Source: Geotrypetes seraphini
Taxonomy: Eukaryota; Chordata; Amphibia; Gymnophiona; Dermophiidae
Length of the DNA stretch: 64,000 nucleotides
Reading direction: 5' to 3'
Assembly (NCBI RefSeq): GCF_902459505.1
Contig: NC_047096.1
Coordinates: 4,154,001-4,218,000 of the forward strand
Positions 1-9,878 of this stretch are shown here, one piece after another. Position 1 is the stretch's first letter. Each line of letters begins with the position of its first letter. The position numbers and the translations under genes were made by a program. The notes beneath the pieces are model-generated. The model had not been told where the DNA came from, made no database searches, and saw nothing but the letters and a program-made list of their open reading frames with translations.

Positions 1-596
1 GGGTGCCATCCTTTGCCCCATTTATTATGGAGGTGGGATGGGGGGGGTTCACCATAATTGTACAGCTGGTCTCTGGCTGCCATTCCAGAAATCTCCTTTT
101 AGAGCCATCTGAAAAATATGACAGAGATTTTCAAGGACCCAAAGGGTAACCCCTGTCCGACCAGCATTCTTCGGATCGTGTGCCTGGTGATGCTGTTGTA
201 ACACTTATTCCATTGCGCTCTATTATATATGCCATTATTTATTTAATTTACATCTTTGTATTTATAGAGTATTTATTTATCACTTTAATGTTTTTATATG
301 TACAATTTAATGGATTTTTACTGTTTGGCACAACATTCACTGTAACTGCTGCTGTATTAGTTCCGTTCAGATTACACAGGGAACCGGACCATAGGCTTGA
401 TCCATCCCCTCCCCCCCCCCCCTCAGCCTTTGGCTAATGAGCTGCAGTTAATTTCTTTTTGCTTGCACTCCGATGTATGGCTTGTGGCCAGTGGATCTGA
501 AATTGTGCAACCTCTCTCTTGCGCTCTGATTTGCAGTAGAACCTCAACGTGACCATCTCTGATACCGAGGAAACCTCGTACTTGATCCCACTAACG
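1..596. other. No feature recognised
   Basis: AT-rich sequence with a G run (41-49) and a C run (409-422). A short open frame from 180 has a hydrophobic composition driven by AT content and no family match. Confidence 0.4.
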
Positions 597-765
597 CAAG
601 GCTTTGACACAGCCAGCCAGTCAGGTTTTCAGGATTTCTACAATGAATATGTATGAAACAGATCCATATGCATTGCCCACCCTTTGTACGCTAACCTATC
701 TCATGCTTGGTCATCGTGGAGATCCTGAAAACCTGACTGACTTTGAGGACTCCTGCAGGGCTGGA
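597..765. mobile_element. Palindromic hAT MITE, diverged copy
   Basis: Inverted arms CAGTCAGGTTTTCAGGAT and ATCCTGAAAACCTGACTG around an ATGAATATG core. Same family as the copies with 8-bp target duplications at 6313, 20043 and 21734. Confidence 0.65.
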
Positions 766-904
766 AATGGCTTTTGTAACTCTGATATACTGTTGCATTG
801 TTAATTGTCTATTTAAAATATGTTGTGGAAGGTTATATTTATTTGTTGAAATAAAGTTGATTTTGATTAGTAAATAAACCTTTGCTTTTGCCTGTATATT
901 TCTT

Positions 905-1440
905 TCATCATAGAAACATAGAAACATAGAAAATGACGGCAGAAAAGGGCTATAGCCCACCAAGTCTGCCCATTCCATTTATCCGCCCCCCAGAGTTCAC
1001 TCCCCTAGAGATCCCACGTGAATATCCCATTTCCTCTTAAAATCCGTCACGCTGCTGGCCTCAATCACCTGCAATGGGAGGTCATTCCAATGATCCACCA
1101 CTCTCTCGGTGAAGAAGTACTTTCTTGAGTCGCTACGAAATTTCCCTCCCCTGATTTTCAGCGGATGCCCTCTGGTGGTTGAGGGTCCCATGAGACAGAA
1201 GAGATCATCTTCCGACTCGATACGTCCCGTGATGTACTTATACGTTTCAATCATGTCTCCCCGTTCTCTTCTTTCTTCAAGTGAGTACAGCCGCAACTTT
1301 TTTAGTCTTTCTTCATACGTGAGATCCTTGAGCCCCAAGACCATCCTTGTCGCCATTCGTTGAACCGACTCGATCCTCAGTATGTCCTTACGGTAGTGTG
1401 GTCTCCAGAACTGAACACAGACTAATGTGGATTTGTACTC
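905..1440 (-). mobile_element. CR1-clade LINE, 3' part
   Basis: The minus strand encodes the CR1 ORF2 C terminus: VCVQFWRPHYRKDILR, LKDLTYEERLKKLRLYSLEE, YFFTERVVDHWNDLP. It ends in a 3' tail with repeated TTTCTATG at about 905. The reading frame is open over 160 codons, so this copy is fairly young. Confidence 0.9.
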
Positions 1441-1589
1441 CAGGTCACAAGTACCTGGCAAAAACCCAAATGATAACAACATCCTACCGATCCAGGATAA
1501 CCAGTGTCTTCCCTCAAGTCTGTCTCAATAGCAGACTATGAGGGGTATAATCAAAACTTTAAAATGTCCAAAAATCTACCTATACAATG

Positions 1590-2050
1590 TTGACCGGGTT
1601 GCCCTTGTCTATCTGCCTGTTTACTCTCTCGAATAAGTGCAGCAAGTTTGTCAAACAAGATCTGCCTTTGCTGAAACCATGCTGGCTGGTCCTCATCAGA
1701 CCGTGTCCGTCAAGGTGATCAATGATGCCGTCCTTTATCAGCGCCTCTACTATCTTTCCCGGTACCGAGGTTAGACTCATCGGTCTGTAGTTTCCCGGGT
1801 CTCCCCTCGAACCTTTTTTGAAGATTGGCGTATCATTCGCCACCTTCCAGTCCTCCGGAATCTTTCCTGATTCGATCGACAGATTGGCTATTAGTTGAAA
1901 CAGTTCAGCTATGGTCCCTTTCAGTCCCTTGATGACCCTCGGATGGATGCCATCCGATCCCGGGGATTTATCACTCTTAAGCTTATCAATCTGCCTGCAT
2001 ACCTCTTCTAGACTGACTGTTAACCCTGTCAGTTTCCCGTTTTCACTTCC
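1590..2050 (-). mobile_element. CR1-clade LINE, reverse transcriptase part
   Basis: The minus strand encodes the palm N-terminal part: KSPGSDGIHPRVIKGL, IPEDWKVANDTPIFKKGSRG, NYRPMSLTSVPGKIVE, QHGFSKGRSCLTNLL. It ends before the catalytic YLDFSKAFD block. A CR1 3'UTR scrap (about 1440-1545) separates it from the next copy. Confidence 0.88.
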
Positions 2051-2205
2051 AGCATATAGCATGATGGGTTCCGGTATGCTCTGTATGTTCTTATGTTCTA
2101 TACATATCAAAAGAATCATGACCAATTGCTTACCTTTTTTTTATGTCAAATCACTAAAAGTCATTTCTAACCACAAAATAAAATTACTACACAAATATTT
2201 CCAGT

Positions 2206-4148
2206 AATGCTTATAAATAATCAATAAAAACCAATTATTACATGGTAGCTGGTTGGTTTATGCTGGTACAAAAAATCACTATTCTGTATTAAGGATCTTC
2301 AGGGGGGACGAGTCAATGCTGGAGCAATATGATGAAGCTAAGTCTTTATTTTGCACTTTAAAGTAATGGTATTATAAGAATTTTTAAAATAAGATAAAAG
2401 AAAAAAGTAAATGAATTAAAGTTTGAAACACTGTGAACAAAGCCATGGGACTGGATAAACTGCATCCCAGAGTACTTAGGGAGTTGAGAGATGTCCTTGC
2501 AGAACCGTTAGCTACGCTCTTCAATCTTTCCCTGAGTACAGGAAGAGCCCCATTGGACTGGAAAACAGCTAACGTCATTCCGCTGCACAAAAAGGGATGC
2601 AGGACGGAGGCTGAAAATTACAGACCGGTAAGTTTCACATCGATAGTGTGTAAACTTATGGAAACATTGATTAAACACAAATTAGATACGATCCTAAACG
2701 ATGAGAGACTAAGGGATCCCCACCAACATGGATTTACTGGCCAATCCAATCTGATCAGTTTCTTTGACTGGGTAACAAAAAAGCTAGATATGAGAGAGTC
2801 CCTAGATATTGTGTACTTGGACTTTAGTAAGGCTTTTGACAGTGTCCCACACCGTAGGTTATTGAACAAGATGAGTTCTTTGAGATTAGGGGAAACATTG
2901 ACAGCATGGGTTAAAGACTGGCTCAGCGGCAGACTTCAGAGGGTGGTGGTAAATGGTACTCCTTCCGAAACGTTGGAAGTGATCAGTGGAGTGCCGCAGG
3001 GCTCGGTCTTGGGTCCCATCCTATTTACAGGACCTGCCTCACAGACTTCAAGGTAAAATTGCATTATTTGCCGACAACACTAAACTGTGCAACATAGTGG
3101 GCAAAAGCACAATGCCCGACAGTATGACGCAGGACCTACTCTTACTGGAACAACTTGGCAACTGAGTTTTAATGCCAAAAAATGTAAAGTTATGCACCTT
3201 GGCAGCAGAAATCCATGCAGTACTTACACTCTGAATGGTGAGACCTTAACAAGAACTGCTGCAGAACGGGACCTAGGAGTAATCATTAGTGAAAATATGA
3301 AGAGTGCCAATCAAGTAGAGAAAGCTTCATCCAAGGCTAGGCAAATGCTGGGATGCATCCAAAGAAGTTTTGTCAGCCGGAAGCCCGAAGTTGTAATGCC
3401 GTTGACAAGATCCATGGTGAGACCTCATCTGGAATATTGTGTTCAATTTTGGAGGCCACATTATCAAAAGGATGTGCTGAGAGTGGAGTCGGTTCAGCGA
3501 ATAGCCACCAGGATGATCTCAGGACTCAAGGATCTCCCGTATGAGGAACATCAAGGTAAGTTGCAGCTATACTCTCTCGAGGAAAGCAGAGAGAGGGGAG
3601 AAATGATAGAGATGTTCAAATATGTAACTGGCCGTATTGAGGTAGAAGAATATATCTTTTTCCTTACAGGACCTACGGCAACAAGAGGGCATCCGTTGAA
3701 ACTCAGGGGTGGGAGATTTCATAGCAACACTAGGAAGTATTTCTTCACTGAAAGGGTAGTTGATCGTTGGAATGATCTTCCACTTCAGGTAACTGAGGCA
3801 AACAATGTGCTCGATTTTAAGAAAAAATGGGATAAGCATGTGGGCTCACTTCATGGAAGTGCTTAGAGGGGAGGGTCCTTAGAGTGGGCAGACTTGTTGG
3901 GCCAGTGGCCCTTTTCTGCCATCATATTCTATGTTTCTAGGACACTAATGAGGATTGCAGCCGTCAGGCGTTAAGTTACACTCATGGCAATCTGAAGATC
4001 CTCAATACATAACAGTGATTTTTTTTGTACCAGCATAAACCAACCAGCTACCATGTAATAATTGGTTTTTATTGTGTTATACTTAAGAACTGTGAAACTG
4101 ATAAAAATTGTGGGAGTTGTTTAAATAATCAAAGAATGCTTATAAATA
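2206..4148. mobile_element. Inverted-dimer (Penelope-like) element split by CR1
   Basis: Inverted arms of about 90 bp (2222-2310 and 3985-4074; outer ends CAATAAAAACCAATTATTAC and its complement). A tail of about 60 bp lies on the right only. A perfect 14-bp direct repeat AATGCTTATAAATA flanks the whole (2206-2219 and 4135-4148). A CR1 copy occupies the middle. CTGAAGATCCT occurs near both inner arm ends, but no full hammerhead core is seen. Confidence 0.6.
2430..3945 (+). mobile_element. CR1-clade LINE, RT to 3' end
   Basis: Encodes LHPRVLRELRDVLAEPL, VYLDFSKAFDSVPHRRLL and SGVPQGSVLGPILF (RT palm), then LEYCVQFWRPHYQKD and FFTERVVDRWNDLP. A deletion and frame change near 3050 removes the FADDTK block. 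It ends at the TTTCTATG tail near 3940. 5' truncated. Confidence 0.92.
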
Positions 4149-4161
4149 GCATACACTGTAG

Positions 4162-4512
4162 GATAGTTCAAAGAAGCGTGGGACGAACACAGAAGATCTA
4201 GAATCAGAAAATAATATTAAATATTGAACTAAGGCCAGTACTGCACGGTCTGTGTCTGTATATGGCCATTTGGGGGAGGATGGGCTGGGGAGGGCTTCAA
4301 TGGCTGGGAGGGTGTAGATGGGCTGGAGTGAGCTTTGACAGAGACTTCAGGAGTTGGAACCTGAGAACAGTCCCGGGTAGAGCTTTGGATTCTTGCCCAG
4401 AAATAGCTAAGAAGAAAAAATAAAAAAAAATTTAAATTGAATCAGGTTGGGCAGACTGGATGGATCATTCGGGTCTTTATCTGCCGTCATCTACTATGTT
4501 ACTATATGTTAT
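4162..4512 (+). mobile_element. CR1 3' end, second subfamily
   Basis: A 3'UTR with TGGCCATTTGGGGGAGGATG, an internal A run and a terminal TTACTATG repeat. Other copies are at 54040, 54860 and 63355. Confidence 0.8.
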
Positions 4513-5404
4513 TATGATTAAATAAGTAACTGGAGAAACAGTTGATTAAAGTTCTGTGATCTCAAAAAACTCGAAGTGTTTCTGTAATTTTGGCCACTAG
4601 GGTATGTTAAATTCTTCATACACTTAAATGGACATTCACACACAAGGTGCCCCTTATGCAAAGCCTCGGGAGCAATTCCCCTGTGGCAAATGCACGGAAA
4701 ACCATTCAATTCCTATGAGCTTTGGTGCATTTGCCGCGGGAGAATCGCTACTGCAGCTTTGTAAAAGCGGCCCAAAGTTACTGTTGCTTTGGAGTGGTTA
4801 AAATGCTATTTTATAAGGTAAATGTGCATAAGCATATCTTGTTTTTGAGGAGATGTCTTGGTGAATGGAGACATTTTGAATTGAGCGCAGGGTAGGGATT
4901 TGGAAGAAGTTTTCCTGCTGAGCCGCTTTGAATATTAATCAACATGTCAAGCTGAAGCATCTGTTTGCCTACAGTTATTCAGATAAGTGCCTGGCTTCAA
5001 CTTAACAGTGACATTTCAATATAATTTCATTTATAGTGGGACCTGGAAGTGTGACAATGGACCCCATGAAAACTTACCAGTGGCTTATTTAGGAGTTCTG
5101 GGTACTGAACACTTTATATGCACAAAGGGATTGTTTGTGTTAGTTTGTTTTTAAAAATATTGAAATTTTAATGGGAATACATCTTACATTGAAAGATTTG
5201 TTTTGTATCAAATAAATGCAACATGGGCAACAATGTCCTTTCCCTGCCTAGGAGCTTTCTTTTAAAAATTACCCTCCCTTTGCAATGTTTTCTGTGTTTC
5301 AGCACCAGGGTCTGGACAGCTCCTGAGCTCACGCAGCAATGCAATGGGGAGTGTGTTATCAGGCTGGATTTTGATTTTTTCAATTTTAATACAATATCGT
5401 TTTT
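4513..5404. other. Mostly unrecognised sequence
   Basis: Contains part of a palindromic GC-rich MITE near 4650-4780 (GCAAATGCACGG with its near complement, GCTTTGTAAAAGCGGCC end). The rest looks single-copy and AT-rich, with no coding signal. Confidence 0.35.
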
Positions 5405-5720
5405 ACACATATGAGCAAGCAAATCAGCCCCCTGCTAACGATTAATGCGCGCTAAATGCTAATGTGCCCATTATATTCTATGAACGCGTTAGCATTTAGC
5501 GTGTGCTAATCATTAGTGTGCGCTAAATCAGTTAACGCACGGTAAATCAGTTAGCGCGCCTTGGTACAAGGACCCCGTGGTAACTTAAAAATTCCAAAAT
5601 CAATAAAAACAATTCACATACATATTGTGACACAGACCACATCATGGGGTCCTTTTACTAAGGCGTGCACGCCAATTTTGCATGCGCTAAACGCTAATGC
5701 ATCCATTATTGAATTCCATT
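5405..5720. mobile_element. MITE, GCGCTAA-rich palindromes
   Basis: Repeated inverted CGCTAAATGCTAA and TTAGCATTTAGCG around TTATATTCTATGAACGCG, then GGGGTCCTTTTACTAAGGCG as a terminus. Related copies lie at 9005 and 61870. Confidence 0.6.
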
Positions 5721-5960
5721 CCATTCCATTGGTGTCTTCTATCCCGCCAATACCTTTCAGTTCAAGGCGTTTACAAGAGTTGGCCTGGGCATTTCCAGGG
5801 AGAATACATGGTTAATAGATGTAGTATGCGTCAGGATCGGTGGAGGGTCGATCAGGTTTAGTTAGATCATTTGACAAATTTCTCGAATAGAAAGGTTTTA
5901 AGATCTTTCTGGAATGTTTTGTAGTTGGGTGTCATAGTCAACAGATTGGAGAGGTGGTGG
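5700..5960 (-). mobile_element. L2-like LINE 3' fragment
   Basis: TCTATCCCGCCAATACCTTTCAG and TTCAAGGCGTTTACAAG give the complement of a 3' end typical of L2-like tails here; no ORF remains. Confidence 0.45.
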
Positions 5961-6312
5961 TCTAGTTTCACTGCTCTGGTGGCTAATAGACCGTCGTATA
6001 AGGAGATGGGGAGAGATGAAGGATATGGTAGAGACATTTAAATATCTCAAACTTATAAATCAACACTATAGGTGGTAATTCTTTATAGCTTAAAGTTAGG
6101 CATAAGGATGATGCTCACTGGTGTAAACTCTGTATCTGAAATTATGCATACAACTGCTTAAGTCCGCAGTTAAGTTTGTAATTTTAGGCACGAGTTCATG
6201 GGCTAGCTCAACGGATGGTGGAATTGCTCCCTCCATAGGCTGCCCAAGTAAGTGCTAAGCCTGCCCCCTGACCCTCCCGCTGGGGAAGATGCAGCGATAA
6301 CATTGTCTATGG

Positions 6313-6507
6313 CAGTGGTTCCCAGCCCTGTCCTGGAGGACTACTAGGGCAGTTGGGTTTTCAGGATAGTCCTAATGAATATGCATGGAACATATTTGCA
6401 TGCCTGGAACTCCATTATATGCAGATCTCTCTCATGCATATTCATTAGGGCTATCCTGAAAACACGACTGGCCTGGTGGTCCTTCAGGACAGGGTTGGGA
6501 ACCATTG
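6313..6507. mobile_element. Palindromic hAT MITE with 8-bp TSD
   Basis: Termini CAGTGGTTCCCAGCCCTGTC and GACAGGGTTGGGAACCATTG. Perfect 8-bp duplication GTCTATGG at 6305-6312 and 6508-6515. Internal TCCTAATGAATATGCATG is mirrored. Confidence 0.92.
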
Positions 6508-6515
6508 GTCTATGG

Positions 6516-7734
6516 AATCATGTTTGCTAGAGCATTTGAGGATGCTAAAGAACAGATAGGAAAAAATACGAGTGTGCTAATAAATCTTCGCAACAACAAA
6601 GCTGGAAGAAAGGTTTACATTGACTCCTCCCACAGGCTCCGTTGCTGAAACATGGCCAAATCAAGTATTCCTTATTTATTCTCCTCGCGAATAAAAATTG
6701 GCTGGTTATTCTACTTCATTACTGTCTGGAGGCCTCCTGTTCACCTTTTTGGTCCGCCCATGCCATCTTCCAAGCCACTCTCCTTTGCAGTTGTGCACTA
6801 TGGATTTGGCTGCATATTTTGTAGAATAGCAATCCAACGGCAGTTCCATGCTTATCTTATAATCAATGCCAATTAGCACCAATTAACAGTGATTATAGCT
6901 AATTACTTCTCACTAACATCAATCAACAGTTTATTGTTACATGAAGTTGCAGGCATAACTGCCACTGTTCTAGAAGAACATGAAAATGAGTGCGCAAGTG
7001 TATAGAATTAGGGGCTATATGAATAAGTGGCCTGTCTACCACTTTTCAGTGGCACTGTCTGGATCCTGCTAGGGTGGAACAAGAGACAAGGGTGGACATT
7101 CCACCTAAATCTATGGATAGCGGTGAAATATTACCACAATCCGTACAGACAGCAGTTACTGCAGTCCACGTATATTCACAGTCAAAATAGAGGTGTTGAT
7201 CCTACATAATAGATTTAAATGCTATAGCCAGCTTGAAGTAAATCTATTTTCCAAATATTTTCATAGAACTAATTTGCCACAATTTGTGTGTTTCAGCCGG
7301 AGAATGTGGTCATTTGCTGGGTTTCAAATGGGAATGAGATTCTGGAAAATAATGACTGTGCAATGCTTCTCCACTAGATGGCCTCACTTCATTACAGCAG
7401 CTACAACTGGAAACTCACTCGAATTTGGGTTTCTGCCAGGTATTTGCAAACTGGATTGGCTATTGTGGAAACGGGATACTGGGCATATTCTTTGGGATTT
7501 ATATCCTGTCCTCCTAGAAGAGCTTGTTATAAGGCAGATCATTTCATATTTGCACTCACTTTATTTGTCTTCCCATCTGCTAAAAGCTATTTATACTGTA
7601 TATAAGGTGTCTCAGGAGTTGCATTAGACAGTTTAGAAATGGCCTTTTACAATTAACCATTTCAGTTACTTCAGGGTCTTGGTACAGAAAGGCTTTTTGA
7701 AGTTTTCTGAACCTGAGACAGTGGTCACAAGATC
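6516..7734. other. Mostly unrecognised sequence
   Basis: AT-rich. A decayed CR1 3' end (GGGTTTCTGCCAGGTATTTG) lies at 7425-7490. The longest open frame (7193-7627) includes that repeat and has no other support. Confidence 0.35.
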
Positions 7735-7950
7735 TTAGTGTAAGCGGTATTGGTTCCAGTATTTTACTAATTGATGTTGGATGGATAAGCTAGACTTTAT
7801 ATTGTTGCATGCTGGGAATTTTAAGTGGAAAGGATTCCTGGTGGACTCCCTGGAGTAGGCGGGACAATTCCCTCTTAGGATCTTAAAGGCAGTGAGGCCT
7901 AGTTTAAACTTGATCCTTGCGGTCATGAGCAGCCTAAGTAGGGCTGTTCC
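7735..7950 (-). mobile_element. L2-like LINE fragment
   Basis: The minus strand reads FKLGLTAFKILRGNCPAYS and LVKYWNQYRLH, the C-terminal part of an L2-like ORF2. Confidence 0.5.
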
Positions 7951-8003
7951 ATTGCATAATCGTCCTCTCTAGCCACTTAAGTCACTCTGAATATCGGCCC
8001 CTT

Positions 8004-8192
8004 AGATTAGGGTTACCAAAACCGGACCCTTAGACCTGTCCCCCCCCCAGGCCTGCCCAGTTCCACCCATCGCCGCCCTGTCACGCCCCCATCCCGCCCC
8101 AGCCCTGCACCCCCAAAGCCTTCCAGACCCCCGGACATGTTCTCAACAGGAGGACGTGTCCGGTGAAATCCGGCCGTCTGGCAACCCTACAT
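8004..8192. mobile_element. MITE with TAGGGTTGCC-type ends
   Basis: Ends TTAGGGTTACCAAAACCGG and CCGGCCGTCTGGCAACCCTA, C-rich middle. Related to 26692 and 27543. Confidence 0.55.
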
Positions 8193-8269
8193 TAGATCCT
8201 AGGTGTAGGCCTTAATCCTTCCTGCTACTTTTTATCATTTCGATAGCTACTAGACATTTGCAATGCTGT

Positions 8270-8640
8270 AGAGCACACACGTCAAACTCAAGGCTTGTCT
8301 GGCCATTTTACGTGGCCCGTGGTGACTGCCGCATCCAAGTGCCTGACCGTTCAGCCCCAGTCCCAGTGACGATCCAAGCGCCTCCCCGTGCTGCCTCAGT
8401 ACTCATTTGCAGACAGAAGGACCCAGTCCCAGTGTAAGAGCTAGGGCGCTCCACACAAATGCCTGACTGCGCTGGTTGTTCTTTTCAGAGCATGATTAAT
8501 GCATGAGGATGGCAGGTGAGGGTGAGGAAGGATCTATACTTCTACTAAGACTAAGAATCTTAAGATAAAATTCGGCCCACAACTTAGCCTGGGTTTTGTG
8601 ATTTCAGCCCCTTATGTGATTGAGTTTGATTCCTCCACAC
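8270..8640. mobile_element. Probable hAT-like MITE
   Basis: ACACGTCAAACTCAAGGC at the left and GATTGAGTTTGATTCC at the right are inverted. Interior GC-rich. Decayed; no clear TSD. Confidence 0.4.
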
Positions 8641-8686
8641 ACAAGATATGTCCAGGAAGCAAGTTCTGCTGCTGGAATCAGGACTC

Positions 8687-8692
8687 TTTATT
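8687..8692 (-). terminator. PIGR: Candidate PIGR polyadenylation signal
   Basis: AATAAA on the minus strand, 1.1 kb past the PIGR stop, followed some 40-55 nt later by a TTGTGTGTGG stretch. Another AATAAA at 9092-9097 sits inside a MITE and is less convincing. No transcript data. Confidence 0.3.
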
Positions 8693-9004
8693 AGCAGTTA
8701 ATCAGCTCACTCGGTGTCATTTCACAGAAAAAACAATAGAGTTTTAAAATCAGGATCACAATCAGATCAGCAGAGGTTAATGTTACTGATAATAACACAA
8801 ATAATCACCTTTCATTGGCTGCATGCTAAATGTTATTGCTTATATTTTTGTTTTTTAATATAGATTAGCATATTTTGGGATAATATCAGTTCTTCGGTCC
8901 CCTCACACTTTGGTATTCCTGTGGTTATGGAAGGAATGCTTATATTACAGGAAAAAAAAAATTCATTTGTGGATCTAGAAAACCAGATTAAGGCAGGCAG
9001 ATGT

Positions 9005-9395
9005 GCGCTTACCACCGCCTAAAAACGGCGCTAATGGGCTGCATTCAGGAGCCATGTGCTAACTGCAAGTTTGATGTGCTACAAATTACATTTTATTCTT
9101 TAGTGCGAGGGAGGGTTTGGGGGCGGAGAGTAGACATGCCCTGCATGAATTAGCATGTGGGCATTAGCGCACACTGACCAATTAGCAAAAGATTAGCGTC
9201 AGAGCCCTTATCGCCTACAAAATAGGTGGCAATGAGGGCACATGCGCTAATCTCGAAATGAGCACGTCACCATTAATAGGGAAAGTCGAACTTCAGCCAT
9301 TTTAGAGCCAAACTAAAAAGTGGCCTTGGCGTGTGGGCAACCCACATGCTACAAATAGCACAGGACACTTTTTAGCATAGTCTAGTAAAAGGCCT
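9005..9395. mobile_element. MITE, GCGCTAA type
   Basis: CTAAAAACGGCGCTAATGGG, TGGGCATTAGCGC and TTAGCATAGTCTAGTAAAAGG are typical of the GCGCTAA family. It lies in the presumed PIGR 3'UTR or just beyond. Confidence 0.5.
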
Positions 9396-9803
9396 CTAGG
9401 CAAGACTCAGGGAATATCAGTGGGACCAGGACGTCTCCTAAATCATAGGCCACCACCCTGGCTACACTGAGCTCCTGTTGCACAAATAATGGTGAGGTCA
9501 GGGCTAAAGTTATGCACTGAAATGTCACTGATATTAATCATCACGGTTGATTTTCTAGGTGTAAGACAGGCTAAGTCCTGTGTAAAGTCTAAGAAATCAA
9601 CCTTGCCCATCAATTACACATTAATAATCCTGCTGATTGTAACACTGTATAAACTGTGTGAAAATCAAAATGGAGAAGATAATTGTGTAGAGAACATGGG
9701 AACAGAGCCCGTCCCCCCCGCTCCTGCTGTGCCCTGTTTCCAAGGGCACGACTTGCTAGGCTGTGGTCTTCTGAATTAGAACTTGGTCCAGGCTAATTAC
9801 TCC

Positions 9804-9878
9804 TTAGTCAGTGGTCTCCTGAGGACCTCCGTCACCATGAATCAGGAAAGTGGTATAGGTGAGGTCTTCCTTGGAACC
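9804..9878 (-). CDS. PIGR: PIGR last coding exon
   Basis: Acceptor CCATTGTTGCCCACAG, then 24 codons and TAA, phase 0 start. GSKEDLTYTTFLIHGDGG then PQETTD resembles the human C terminus (SSKEEAEMAYKDFLLQSS, DGPQEA). The match is short but is placed correctly, 3.4 kb past the tail exon on the same strand. The long human insert between these parts is absent or sits in an unfound exon. Confidence 0.75.
   Translation of the reverse strand, partial: GSKEDLTYTTFLIHGDGGPQETTD

Noticed and set aside
180-437. Hydrophobic 85-codon ORF
   Set aside because: Starts at GTG, AT-driven composition, ends in a C run; no splice or family support.
2433-3056. Novel reverse-transcriptase host gene
   Set aside because: Ordinary CR1 copy with a truncated 5' end and a deletion in the RT palm.
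9092-9097. AATAAA as PIGR polyadenylation signal
   Set aside because: It sits inside a MITE; the 8687 site has a better GT-rich downstream region.
1-9800. FCMR or another Ig-receptor gene downstream of PIGR
   Set aside because: Expected from mammalian gene order, but no further Ig exon was seen on either strand.
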